Source of the DNA: Antribacter soli | Lineage (GTDB): Bacteria > Actinomycetota > Actinomycetes > Actinomycetales > Cellulomonadaceae | Length of the DNA stretch: 64,000 nt | NCBI RefSeq assembly: GCF_021568775.1 | Contig: NZ_JAKGSG010000005.1 | Span: 1-64,000 of the forward strand | Reading direction: 5' to 3' | Shown here: piece after piece, positions 28,593-37,283 of the stretch | How the letters are laid out: every line of letters starts with the position of its first letter | How positions within the stretch are numbered: the first letter of the stretch is position 1 | The notes under the pieces: generated by a model | Told to the model about the DNA's origin: nothing | Databases searched by the model: none | What the model saw: only the letters and a program-made list of their open reading frames with translations | Made by a program: the position numbers and the translations under genes

Positions 28593-28713
28593 TGCCGGAG
28601 TGGAACCGGCCGAAGTCTCTCCGCGAGGCTGGATGGGCCTGGCGGGAGGCCGCGAGGAACGAGCGGCCGGATGGTCGCCTCGCGGAAAGACTTCGGCCGG
28701 TTCTACTCCGGCA
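28593..28713. repeat. Long inverted repeat between convergent genes
   Basis: Arms of 37 bp (28593-28629 and 28677-28713) are reverse complements with two mismatches, separated by 47 bp. Outer ends are TGCCGGAG and CTCCGGCA. It lies between the sugar isomerase stop and the GH30 stop, so the transcript from either side could fold into a strong hairpin and end there. Confidence 0.85.
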
Positions 28714-28725
28714 CAGACTGAAGCG

Positions 28726-31179
28726 TCACGGCTGGGCGTAGACCTCCAGCTCGCCCGCCGTCACGTACCCGTTGGCGTACGGAGTGAGCACCACCCGGAC
28801 GGCGTCCGTGGTGGTCGCGGCGATCGGCACCTCGACCACCGGGTTACCGGAGGACGCGGCCGTCACGGTGACCTCACCGCTCGCCGCCACCCACGTCCCG
28901 GACGAGCTCCGGGTCTCGACCCGCACCGTCTGCGCCCAGCTCGTGTTGGCCCCGTCGCGCCAGAAGTGCAGCTTCACGCTCGTCACGGCCCGCGACGCCG
29001 GCAGCGTCACGGTGAGCGTCTCGCTGGTGTTCTTCGTCCCCGGCCTCCAGTTCGACCACGCCTTCTCGGCCACCACCCCGTTGCGCAGCGCCGCCGCCGA
29101 GTACCCGCTCTCGGTGTAGGTCGCGGTGACGGCCGCCCCGGAGAGGGTCGCCACGTTCGTCGTCGCCCCGAGGTCCACGAGCGTCCACCGCTGGTTGTTG
29201 CCGGAGGTGGGCTTGTAGTCGTCGACGGCGGCGCCGTCCGCCGTGCTCGCGCTCACCACGTCCACGAGCGTCGACGTGGCCGCGTTGACCAGCGTGTACG
29301 TCCCGTCGCCGGTGGTCGAAGGGATCCACCGCGCGGCCGCGTCGGCGGAACCCGACACCGTCTCCAGCACGAGCGCCCCGCTCCGGATCGCCAGCCGCTT
29401 CCCCGAGCCGACGTTCGTCACCGTGTACTGCGACCGGTTCGACCCGGCGGACCCCGGCGTGCCGGAGACCCGGTCGACGGACCACCGCTGCGTGGTGGCC
29501 GCGGTGTCGACGGTCCGCAGGACGGCGGAGGACCCGGAGGCCGCCGGGGCCAGCGCCCGCGACGAGCCCACCCCGACGAGCCGGTACTCGTGGGTGTCCT
29601 GCAGCGCAGACGCCGCAGCCGCCACCCCGGACACCCCGTCCACCACGAACGTCGTCACCGAGCGGGCCGGCACGGACTGGTCCACCGTGGTGCCGGAGAA
29701 CGACACCGGCGCCGACTCCACGAGCCGCCCCGCGGACGACGTGCGCACCGCGGTCACGGACGCACCGGACACCGCGCCGAACCGCGACAGGTCGAGCCGC
29801 ACGGTCTGTGCCGACGAGGACGAGTTCACGTACACGACCTTGAGCTGCGTCCCCGCCGCGTTCACCGCCGCCGTCGTCGACGTGTTGTCGGTCCCGATCA
29901 GCCGGTCACCGGGCCGGATGTAGTGCGTGAAGTTCCGGATGGTGTCGAACTTCGAGTTGGTCTTGATCGGGCAGGTCGCGAGCGTCGCGTTCGACGGGCA
30001 GGAGAACGGGACGTGGATCGACCCCCAGTTCGAGGTCGCGACGTCGACGTCCTCGATGGGCTGCCAGAGCACCCACGCCGTCGGCTCGAGCTCGCGCAGG
30101 TCGCTCGTGATCCGCTCGGCGATGCCGATGCCCGGGTCCATGGTGGTGTAGTCGAGCCCGCTGCCCCAGGTGCCCTCGACCTCGCTCATCCACAGCGGCT
30201 TGGCCTCGCCCTTGGCGAGGTCGCGCACCGAGGTGCGCTGGCCGGTGCCGTAGGTGTGGACGTTCATCTGCGCGACGGCGGCCTGGGTCGCCTCGGGGTA
30301 CGACGTCCAGTTGGTCGTGAACAGAGCCGGGTTCGTCTCGTCCATCGCGGAGATGACGGCGTCCGTCGTCGTCCCGGACTTCGCGAGCTCGGCTGCCAGG
30401 GCCGAGATGACCTGCGACTGCAGTGCCGGACCGGCGTGCGCGCCCTCCTGCCGCCCGCCGGTCGGGTTGCCGTCCGAGCCGATCGTCGTCGACCAGTAGC
30501 CGGTGTTGGGCTCGTTGAGCGGGTCGATCGTGTCGAACGTGATCCCGTGCGTGTCCTCCAGGCGCTCGGTGACGCGCACGAGGTAGGTGGCGAAGTCGTC
30601 GAGGGTGTCGGTGCGGATCTGGTCGGTCGTGCCGCTGGTGCCGCCGGACACGTACCCGGACACGGTCTGGAAGTACGGCGGCGAGTTGGAGAACGCCTCC
30701 CAGTGGGTGACGTACGGCTTGATCTCGTCGATCCACCACCGCTGCCGCGGGTCCGCGTCCCAGTTCCAGTGGCTGGCGTTCGCCGGGTCCCACCAGTTCT
30801 TGTCGGTGCGGGTGGTGCCGGCGGGTGCCTGCCACCAGCCCGGCACCGCCGCGCCGTTGCGCATGTAGGACGGCACGTCGGGGGCGTTGCCGCCGCCGAT
30901 GTTGTACCGGGCGATGTTGAGATTCAGCCCGTCGGGCCCGTAGAGCATGGCGGCCAGCTGCTCGCGGATCGCGTCGGGGTAGCCGCCCGTCGCGTTCGCC
31001 GACCAGACGAGGCTGGAGCCCCAGCCCTCCCAGACGCCGCCCGCGTAGGTCGGGTCAGGCCGGACGACGATCTCTCCCGCGGCGGTCGCCGTCGGCGCCA
31101 GGCTCAGGGCCCCGGCCGGCAGCGCCACCGCGCAGGCCACGGCAGCCGCCGTGGCGGTCCGCCTCACGTTCGTTCTCAT
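28726..31179 (-). CDS. Secreted GH30 glycoside hydrolase with ricin-like and F5/8-type carbohydrate-binding domains
   Basis: An 817-residue exported enzyme. A Sec signal peptide (about 1-34) ends near TATAAG. The (beta/alpha)8 catalytic domain runs to about 400, with acid/base Glu223 in DPLNEPNTGYW and nucleophile Glu333 in LWMSEVEGTW. A beta-sandwich follows (about 410-505), then a ricin-B-like region (about 520-665, with YRLVGVGSSRALAP and QRWSVD) and a C-terminal F5/8-like lectin (about 675-817). The WEGWGSSLVWSANATGGY and RYNIGGGNAP text resembles GH30 endo-beta-1,6-galactanases, which cut arabinogalactan side chains; the subfamily is inferred. It is the last gene of the leftward importer operon. 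Confidence 0.85.
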   Translation of the reverse strand: MRTNVRRTATAAAVACAVALPAGALSLAPTATAAGEIVVRPDPTYAGGVWEGWGSSLVWSANATGGYPDAIREQLAAMLYGPDGLNLNIARYNIGGGNAPDVPSYMRNGAAVPGWWQAPAGTTRTDKNWWDPANASHWNWDADPRQRWWIDEIKPYVTHWEAFSNSPPYFQTVSGYVSGGTSGTTDQIRTDTLDDFATYLVRVTERLEDTHGITFDTIDPLNEPNTGYWSTTIGSDGNPTGGRQEGAHAGPALQSQVISALAAELAKSGTTTDAVISAMDETNPALFTTNWTSYPEATQAAVAQMNVHTYGTGQRTSVRDLAKGEAKPLWMSEVEGTWGSGLDYTTMDPGIGIAERITSDLRELEPTAWVLWQPIEDVDVATSNWGSIHVPFSCPSNATLATCPIKTNSKFDTIRNFTHYIRPGDRLIGTDNTSTTAAVNAAGTQLKVVYVNSSSSAQTVRLDLSRFGAVSGASVTAVRTSSAGRLVESAPVSFSGTTVDQSVPARSVTTFVVDGVSGVAAAASALQDTHEYRLVGVGSSRALAPAASGSSAVLRTVDTAATTQRWSVDRVSGTPGSAGSNRSQYTVTNVGSGKRLAIRSGALVLETVSGSADAAARWIPSTTGDGTYTLVNAATSTLVDVVSASTADGAAVDDYKPTSGNNQRWTLVDLGATTNVATLSGAAVTATYTESGYSAAALRNGVVAEKAWSNWRPGTKNTSETLTVTLPASRAVTSVKLHFWRDGANTSWAQTVRVETRSSSGTWVAASGEVTVTAASSGNPVVEVPIAATTTDAVRVVLTPYANGYVTAGELEVYAQP

Positions 31180-31266
31180 GGTGTACTCCTGTGTCGCGTC
31201 GTTGCGGAGGAAGTACCGGGTGGGTGGTGCGCACGCGGCCGCCCCCGGCGGCGGCCACGTGAGTCA

Positions 31267-31950
31267 TCAGTGGACGACCGGCCCCAGCGCGAACCGCGCG
31301 TTTGCCCAGACCACGTACAGCAGCGGTGCAGCGACGAAGCCTAGGCCCACCGCCGGACGCGTTCCGACGACGCCCGCCAGGAGCCCGAGCACGACGAGCG
31401 ATCCCACGCTCAGGTACCACCGCCGCACACCCAGGAAGAGGGCGGCCCGCAGGAGGTCGCGCAGTCGTGCCCCGGGCAGCTCGGGAACCGCCGCCAGGGC
31501 CAGGACCGCGGTGACCAGGGCTCCGGCCATGAGGGTGACGAGCACGGGGATGGCGACGGCTCCGGCGGTCCTGCCCCAGAAGAACGCCACGTCGACGCCC
31601 GTCACGACGACGACGCCGGTCGCGAGCGCACCGATCGCGAGCGAGCGGCGCACGTGCAGCCGCCACGCCTGCACGAAGGTGCGCACCACCGTCGTCGACC
31701 CGTCGCGGTACGCGGCGAAGACCGCGAAGGCCGCGGTCAGGGCCGGTGCCACCAGCGGCGCGGTCAGGGCGAGCACCGGCCAGGTCACCGCCAGGTCCGT
31801 CGCCACCACCAGGAGCACCGCCGGCAGGCACCCGACCACGAGGAGCAGGTTCGTCATCAGGCCCGTGTAGACCGTGCCGAACACCAGCTCGTACATCTCC
31901 TGGCTGATCAGGCTTCGGCGCGTCGGGGCAGCGCCGGCCGCGACGCTCAC
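31267..31950 (-). CDS. DUF624 (YesL-like) membrane protein
   Basis: A 227-residue protein with about five hydrophobic segments. It contains the DUF624 pattern of an early VFGTVYTGLMTNLLLVVGCLP segment, then APALTAAFAVFAAYRDG and a late LGFVAAPLLYVVWANARF. It starts GTG 31950 within the stop of the permease gene (GTGA). In Bacillus, YesL lies in the rhamnogalacturonan ABC operon, and DUF624 genes often accompany CUT1 importers. A helper role for the importer is inferred but the function is unknown. Confidence 0.88.
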   Translation of the reverse strand: MSVAAGAAPTRRSLISQEMYELVFGTVYTGLMTNLLLVVGCLPAVLLVVATDLAVTWPVLALTAPLVAPALTAAFAVFAAYRDGSTTVVRTFVQAWRLHVRRSLAIGALATGVVVVTGVDVAFFWGRTAGAVAIPVLVTLMAGALVTAVLALAAVPELPGARLRDLLRAALFLGVRRWYLSVGSLVVLGLLAGVVGTRPAVGLGFVAAPLLYVVWANARFALGPVVH

Positions 31951-32786
31951 CCCTTCACGCCCGTCGTCGCGATGCCCTCGACGAAGTACCGCTGGCCGAG
32001 CAGGAAGATGATCGCGATGGGCAGGACCGACAGGACCGAGCCCGTCATGATGAGCGCGTACTCGGCGTTGTACTGGCCGATGAAGGACTTCAGGCCGATC
32101 TGGATGGTCCAGAGCTCGCGGTCGCGCAGGTAGATGAGCGGCCCGAGGTAGTCGTTCCAGGTGTTGACGAACGTGATGAGCGTCAGCGAGGCGATGGCCG
32201 GGACCGACAGCGGCACCATGATGCGCCACCAGATGCCGTACTCCGAGAGGCCGTCGATGCGGGCGGCCTCGCACAGGGAGTCGGGGATCGACTCGTAGTA
32301 CTGCTTCATCAGGAACACGCCGAAGGCGCCGAACGCCTGGAGCAGGATGATGGCCCAGAAGGTGTTGTTCAGGCCCCAGCCGGAGATCATCTGGAACTGC
32401 GGGATGAAGTACGACTGCCACGGCACGGCGATGGTGCCGATGTAGACCAGGAACAGCACGTCGCGGCCCGGGAAGCGCATCTTGGCGAAGCCGTAGGCGG
32501 CAAAGCTGCCCGTGAGCACCTGCAGGAACGTGACGGTCACGGCGAGGAACGCGGTGTTCTTGAGCCAGGTCGCCATGTCGGACCTTGCCCAGATGTCGAG
32601 GTAGTTCGCCCACCGGACGGGGTCCGGGACCCACTGCACGGGGGCGGTGAAGACCTGGTTGTTCGTCTTGAGCGACGAGATGACCATCCAGGCGAACGGC
32701 AGCAGGATGAGGGCGGCGGCCGTGCACAGGACGACGTAGAGGACGACGCGGGCGGCGACCGCCGGGGCGTTGGAACGGGCGGCCAT
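31947..32786 (-). CDS. ABC sugar transporter permease (MalG type)
   Basis: A 279-residue inner-membrane protein with six hydrophobic segments and the EAA loop SLCEAARIDGLSEYGIW. The C-terminus GQRYFVEGIATTGVKG is typical. Its ATG overlaps the last base of the MalF-type gene's stop (TGATG), with CAAGGAGG-like text upstream. It pairs with the permease at 32786-33751 and the binding protein at 33975-35288. Confidence 0.93.
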   Translation of the reverse strand: MAARSNAPAVAARVVLYVVLCTAAALILLPFAWMVISSLKTNNQVFTAPVQWVPDPVRWANYLDIWARSDMATWLKNTAFLAVTVTFLQVLTGSFAAYGFAKMRFPGRDVLFLVYIGTIAVPWQSYFIPQFQMISGWGLNNTFWAIILLQAFGAFGVFLMKQYYESIPDSLCEAARIDGLSEYGIWWRIMVPLSVPAIASLTLITFVNTWNDYLGPLIYLRDRELWTIQIGLKSFIGQYNAEYALIMTGSVLSVLPIAIIFLLGQRYFVEGIATTGVKG

Positions 32787-33751
32787 CACGCCTCCTTGCG
32801 CTTGTTGTAGAGGAACTGCACGACGGTGACGAGGATGCAGATGAAGAACAGGACGACGGCGGCGGCCGAGGCGTAGCCGAACTGGAACTGCACGAAGCCC
32901 TTGTTGTAGATGAACTGGCTCAGCACGAGGGTCGCCTGACCGGGCCCGCCGTCGGTCATGACGAGGATCAGGTCGAACACCTTGAAGCTCGCGATCGTGA
33001 TCATCACGGTGACGAAGAACATCGTGGGCCGCAGGCAGGGCAGGGTGATGTTCCAGAGCCGCTGCCAGGCGCTGGCGCCGTCGACGCGGGCGGCCTCGTG
33101 CAGCTCGGCCGGGACCGTCTGGAGGCCCGCGAGGAACAGCAGCATGTAGTAGCCCATGTCGCGCCACGTGCCGACGATGATGACCGCGGGCATGGCCCAG
33201 TCCTTGTCGACCGTCCAGCCGGGCAGCTCGCCGTCGGTGAAGAGGCCGAGGAACTGGTTGATCGGCCCGAACTCCGGGCTGAAGAGCATGTTCCACACGA
33301 CCGCGATCGCGACGATCGACGTGATGTAGGGGAAGAACGCGACGGTGCGGAAGAAGGCGGCACCACGGATCTTGCGGTTGAGCAGCAGCGCGAGGCTGAG
33401 CGACACCACGATGGTCAGCGGGATGTGCGCCGCCGCGTAGTAGAACGTGTTCAGCAGGGCCGTGTGGAAGCTCTTGTCGCTCGCCAGCTTGACGTAGTTC
33501 TCGAGGCCGGTGAACGTCGCGGTCCCGAAGATGTTCGAGTTCGTCAGCGAGATGTAGAACAGCGTCAGCACGGGGACGAGGGTGATGACGGCGAAGCCGA
33601 GGAAGTTCGGCAGGATGAACGTCCAGCCGATCAGGGCGTTGCGGACCTTCAGCCGGTCTCCCGGGCGGCGGTGCCACGGCTGGGTGGACCGGGGGGCCGC
33701 GCCAGGACGACCGAGCGGCCCTGCGGGGTGGTCGACGACGGTGGTCGTCAT
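32786..33751 (-). CDS. ABC sugar transporter permease (MalF type)
   Basis: A 321-residue CUT1 permease. The EAA loop reads LHEAARVDGASAWQRL, with RTVAFFPYITSIVAIA before it. ATG 33751 has GAGGAGAC about 6 bases upstream; longer frames run into the repeat pair at 33777-33869. About 220 bp separate it from the binding-protein gene. The gap holds two hairpins and a C-rich block that may lower read-through from binding protein to permeases, a common way to make more binding protein. Confidence 0.92.
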   Translation of the reverse strand: MTTTVVDHPAGPLGRPGAAPRSTQPWHRRPGDRLKVRNALIGWTFILPNFLGFAVITLVPVLTLFYISLTNSNIFGTATFTGLENYVKLASDKSFHTALLNTFYYAAAHIPLTIVVSLSLALLLNRKIRGAAFFRTVAFFPYITSIVAIAVVWNMLFSPEFGPINQFLGLFTDGELPGWTVDKDWAMPAVIIVGTWRDMGYYMLLFLAGLQTVPAELHEAARVDGASAWQRLWNITLPCLRPTMFFVTVMITIASFKVFDLILVMTDGGPGQATLVLSQFIYNKGFVQFQFGYASAAAVVLFFICILVTVVQFLYNKRKEA

Positions 33752-33776
33752 GGGTGTCTCCTCGTCAGTTCCTTGC

Positions 33777-33817
33777 GCCGAGGTAGTCGCTCCGTCCGAC
33801 GGCGTGACTACCTCGGC
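33777..33817. repeat. 41-bp hairpin repeat, copy 1
   Basis: GCCGAGGTAGTC (33777-33788) pairs perfectly with GACTACCTCGGC (33806-33817) around a 17-base loop. It is the first of a tandem pair in the gap between the binding-protein and permease genes. Copies 3 and 4 lie at 55575-55667. Confidence 0.88.
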
Positions 33818-33828
33818 TGGACTTCCCC

Positions 33829-33869
33829 GCCGAGGTGGTCGCTCCGTCGGCCGGCGCGACCACCACGGC
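33829..33869. repeat. 41-bp hairpin repeat, copy 2
   Basis: It begins GCCGAGGTGGTCGC and ends GCGACCACCACGGC, a stem with one mismatch. It is 11 bp after copy 1, has the same length, and shares the GTCGCTCCGTC core. Confidence 0.85.
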
Positions 33870-33888
33870 GGAACCGGGGGTCCGCCGC

Positions 33889-33963
33889 CCGCGGTCTCCC
33901 CCCCCGGCCGCCCCCCCCCCCGCGCGGCGCCCCCGCCGCCCCCCGCCCCCCCCCCCCCCCCCC
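33889..33963. repeat. C-rich homopolymer block
   Basis: About 65 of 75 bases are C, with runs of up to about 19 C (33945-33963). It ends 11 bp before the binding-protein stop codon. It is non-coding, and its length is doubtful because such runs are often misassembled. Confidence 0.8.
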
Positions 33964-33974
33964 GCAACGGTGGG

Positions 33975-35288
33975 TCAGCCGACCTCGTTCGCGACCCGCT
34001 CCTCGGCCTCCGCGATCCCGTCGGCCACCGGGACGGAGCCCGACATGATCGCGGTGTGCGTCTCGCCGAGGATGGTCTGGATCGCGGCGGTCTTCTCGCC
34101 CACCGGGTTCTCCGGGAGCGTCTCGTGCGTGGTGTACGCGAACTTCGACAGGTCGTCCGTGGGCACGCCCTCGAGGCGGAAGATCGTCTCCGTGACGGTG
34201 TCGTCGATCAGGGCCGGCGTGATGCCGATGGCGGCGAGCGCGGCGGCGCCCTCCGGGCCTGCGGCGAACGCGAGGAAGTCCTTGGCCGCGGCGACCTTGG
34301 CCTCGTCGATTGCGCTGTTGATGCCCATGGTCGTGGGGTCACCGAACGTGACCGGCGTGTTGTCGACGCCCGCCGTGGAGGACTCGAGCTGCGGGATCGG
34401 GGCGATGCCCCACTCGAACGCGTTCGCCTCGCCCGACGCCTGCTGCTTCACGAGCGTTGCGATGTACCACGAGCCCATCGGCAGCATGGCCGACTGCTGC
34501 GTCCCGAACTGCGCCTGGTAGGTGAGCTTGTTCGTGGTGACGGTGGCGTACGTGGGCTGGGCCCCGCCGTCCTGCAGGGCGATCGCCTGCTCGTAGAACG
34601 GCTCGAGGTAGCTGTAGTCGCCGCTGTCCAGCGAGGCGCCGTCGGACTGCGCCAGGGCGAAGCCCTGGACCACGGACTGCCAGCCGTGCTGGTAGGTCCC
34701 CGTCGCAGTGGAGCCGGCCGCCTTGAACGCCGCGCTCAGGGCGACGGCCGCCTTGTCGTAGTCCTCCCACGTCCAGGAGCCGTCCGGCTCGGCCACCCCG
34801 GCCTGCGCGAACAGGTCCTTGTTGTAGTAGAGCACCCAGGAGTCCTGGCGATAGGGCACGGCGTAGGTCGCGCCGTCGATCGCCATCGCCTCCAGGCCGC
34901 CCGTGGCCGGGTCGAGCTCGGCAGCGACGTCGGAGATGTCGAGCAGCGTGCCGCCGGCCTGGAACGTGATGTAGTTCTTGAGGTTCTTGACGATGAAGAC
35001 GTCAGGCGCCGTGCCGGCGGCCAGGTCGGCCGTCAGCGCGGTGTCGTAGTCGTTGCCCGCGGGGTACTCCTTGAGCTCGACCGTCACGTCCGGGTTCGCC
35101 GCGTGGTACGCGTCGGCGAGGGTCTGGAACTCGGGCACTGCCGCGAGGTCCCAGCCGGCCATGCTGATCGTGACCGGACCTGCCGGCTCCTCGGTGGCGG
35201 CGTCGCCGGCGGCTCCGCCGCTGCAGGCCGTCAGGGCCAGGGTGACCGCGGCGGCAGTGCCGACCGCTGTCATGATCTTGCGATTCAT
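33975..35288 (-). CDS. ABC sugar transporter, substrate-binding lipoprotein
   Basis: A 437-residue family 1 solute-binding protein. It has a Lys/Arg start, hydrophobic helix and lipobox LALTACSGG (Cys about 22). The mature start VTISMAGWDLAAVPEFQTLADAYHAANPDVTVE is typical in layout. SWTWEDYDKAAVALS and TMGINSAIDEAKVAAA are conserved CUT1 elements. It delivers an oligosaccharide to the permeases encoded after the repeat region. The upstream DUF2264 gene ends 33 bp before it. Confidence 0.92.
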   Translation of the reverse strand: MNRKIMTAVGTAAAVTLALTACSGGAAGDAATEEPAGPVTISMAGWDLAAVPEFQTLADAYHAANPDVTVELKEYPAGNDYDTALTADLAAGTAPDVFIVKNLKNYITFQAGGTLLDISDVAAELDPATGGLEAMAIDGATYAVPYRQDSWVLYYNKDLFAQAGVAEPDGSWTWEDYDKAAVALSAAFKAAGSTATGTYQHGWQSVVQGFALAQSDGASLDSGDYSYLEPFYEQAIALQDGGAQPTYATVTTNKLTYQAQFGTQQSAMLPMGSWYIATLVKQQASGEANAFEWGIAPIPQLESSTAGVDNTPVTFGDPTTMGINSAIDEAKVAAAKDFLAFAAGPEGAAALAAIGITPALIDDTVTETIFRLEGVPTDDLSKFAYTTHETLPENPVGEKTAAIQTILGETHTAIMSGSVPVADGIAEAEERVANEVG

Positions 35289-35321
35289 TCCTTGCTCTCC
35301 TTCGAGTGGATGGGTTGGGCT

Positions 35322-37283
35322 TCAGTGCCCCGGATCGGGCAGCTTCGCCCGGGTCAAGGTGCCGTCGGGCCAGGTGACGACGGCGACGCCGTCGTCCAGC
35401 TCCGCGCCCGGCGGGGTGGGATCTGCGGACGGGCCCCACAGGCCGACCGCCACGGCCGCCCACTCCCCTGCGGGGACGGGCTCGGCCGCCGCGAACGGCA
35501 CGACCGTGCGCGGGCCGAACGGCGTCGCGTGGGTGTGCTCGCGCGCCCCGGCGGTCAGGCCGCCGAGCAGCGGAACGACCCGCGAACCCAGGCCGCCGGC
35601 GCGCACGTCACCCGGCCCGGCGTGGTCGGCGTCGGTCCCGCTCACCGCCCATCCCGTGATCTCCAGCGCGCGGGCGGCGGTGGCGTCGTCGCCGGTCACG
35701 AGGCCGGCGACCCGGACGAAGCGGACCTCCCAGGCCCCGCGGACGACCGAGACGGTGGTCACCGAACCCGCCACGCGCGCGGTGCCCGGGCGGCCCGACC
35801 CGTGGTCCGGCGCGGCCAGGTCGGCGTCGAGCCAGTGCGCCTCGGCGACCGAGCCGAGCACGGCTGCGGACTCCACCGCGGCGAGGTCCAGCGTCCGGAA
35901 GCCCGAGCGGTGCGTCGCGCGGCCCTGCGCGTCGCGCAGCACCACCGACTGGTCGCCGGGGTCGGTCCAGGCGGGTGCGTCCAGCAGCGGCGAGGTCGCC
36001 GTCGAGTAGCCGAGCCGCGCGTAGAGCGGCGAGTCCCCCGTCAGGTCGCCCTCGAACGCGTGGTCGGTCCCGTGGTTCACCACGCGGACGATGCCGTCGG
36101 CCTGCGTGCCGCTGATCGCCCAGCCGGGCGCCCCGGCCACGGCGCGCACGTCGCCGGCGTCGACGGGGAGGGGTTCGGCGGCCGCGGTCCACACCGGGTG
36201 CTGCGCGGGGAGCGCGAGCCCGAGCAGCCCCTTGCTCGCCCAGTAGGGCGATCCCGTGCCGCTGTACCGCTGGACGAGCGGGCGCCACTCGTGGTGCCAG
36301 CCCAGGTTGAGCAGGCCGTCGGGGTCCGGCACGCCGTGGTCGACGAAGTGCCCCACCACGCGCGTGGCGGCCTGCCGCAGCAGGCCGGGTGACGCGCTCG
36401 GCACCTGGGCGAGCACGCCCGCCCAGAACGGCGCGGCGGCGGCGAAACGGTAGGTGAGGGATCGGCCCTGGAACAGCGGGGCGCCGTCGGACCCGACCAG
36501 CAGGACGGCGTCCTGCAGGAACCGGTCCAGGTGCGCCACGTCGCGCGCGTGGCGCGTGCCCGCGCCGAGCGGGGCGTGCGCCTCGGCGGCGCCCTGCATG
36601 CGCGCCCAGAGGATCGGGTACAGGTGCAGCGCCCAGCCGGCGTAGTGGTCGTAGGCGCGCTCGTCGCCGTCGGAGAACCACCCGCCGGGGCGCACGAAGC
36701 CGTCGTGCACGGCGAGGTCCCGCTCGATGTCCTTGGCCGACCACGGACCGCCCACGGACCGCAGGAACGTCTCCACGACGATCCGGAACCACACCCAGTT
36801 GTTGTGCGGGTAGTCCCGGTCGCCCACGACGCTGCTCAGGTACTCGATCGTGCGCTCCTGGACCCCGGCGTCGAGCCGGTCCCAGATCCACGGGCGGGTC
36901 AGGTCGAGGATCAGCGCGATCGAGGCGGCCTCCACCTTGGCCTGCCCGTGCTCCTCGGGCCGCACCCAGCGCTCGGGGTGGGCAGGGTCCGTGCCGGCGG
37001 CCAGGCCCGCGGCGTACCGCTCGGCCAGGTTGAGCGGGTCGGTGCCGCCCTCGCCGGCGAGCCGGAACCCGGCCGTCAGCAGCGTCCGTGCGTAGCCCTC
37101 GAGCCCGTCGACGGCGGTCCCGTACCCGCCCGGCTTGCCGGGCAGGGTGATCAGGCTGCCCGACGGCGACGCGTGGCCGAGCGCGGCGGTGAGCAGCCCG
37201 TCCGCGAACGCGGCGAGCTGTGCGCGGTCCATGCCTGTGCGGCCGTACCGGGTCTGGTGCTCCTGGACCCCGCCCGAGCTCAT
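35322..37283 (-). CDS. DUF2264 protein, putative cytoplasmic glycoside-active enzyme
   Basis: A 653-residue protein without a signal peptide. DUF2264 elements are visible: TDPAHPERWVRPEEHGQAKVEAA near residue 99, ILDLTRPWIWDRL, the PHNNWVWFRIVVETFLR helix and the DYHYAGW-like DHYAGWALHLYPILWA. The first 400 residues suggest an alpha/alpha toroid, followed by beta-rich text. Some DUF2264-related proteins are beta-glucuronidases of family GH154 (I recall this but cannot check it). The start ATG 37283 overlaps the dehydrogenase stop (ATGA); ATG 37232 is an alternative. It probably trims imported oligosaccharides, perhaps removing glucuronate. Confidence 0.8.
   Translation of the reverse strand: MSSGGVQEHQTRYGRTGMDRAQLAAFADGLLTAALGHASPSGSLITLPGKPGGYGTAVDGLEGYARTLLTAGFRLAGEGGTDPLNLAERYAAGLAAGTDPAHPERWVRPEEHGQAKVEAASIALILDLTRPWIWDRLDAGVQERTIEYLSSVVGDRDYPHNNWVWFRIVVETFLRSVGGPWSAKDIERDLAVHDGFVRPGGWFSDGDERAYDHYAGWALHLYPILWARMQGAAEAHAPLGAGTRHARDVAHLDRFLQDAVLLVGSDGAPLFQGRSLTYRFAAAAPFWAGVLAQVPSASPGLLRQAATRVVGHFVDHGVPDPDGLLNLGWHHEWRPLVQRYSGTGSPYWASKGLLGLALPAQHPVWTAAAEPLPVDAGDVRAVAGAPGWAISGTQADGIVRVVNHGTDHAFEGDLTGDSPLYARLGYSTATSPLLDAPAWTDPGDQSVVLRDAQGRATHRSGFRTLDLAAVESAAVLGSVAEAHWLDADLAAPDHGSGRPGTARVAGSVTTVSVVRGAWEVRFVRVAGLVTGDDATAARALEITGWAVSGTDADHAGPGDVRAGGLGSRVVPLLGGLTAGAREHTHATPFGPRTVVPFAAAEPVPAGEWAAVAVGLWGPSADPTPPGAELDDGVAVVTWPDGTLTRAKLPDPGH

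Noticed and set aside
28279-31344. A 1021-codon open frame on the plus strand opposite GH30
   Set aside because: It has Arg/Gly/Val-rich text with no domain, and lies antisense to a well-supported secreted hydrolase.
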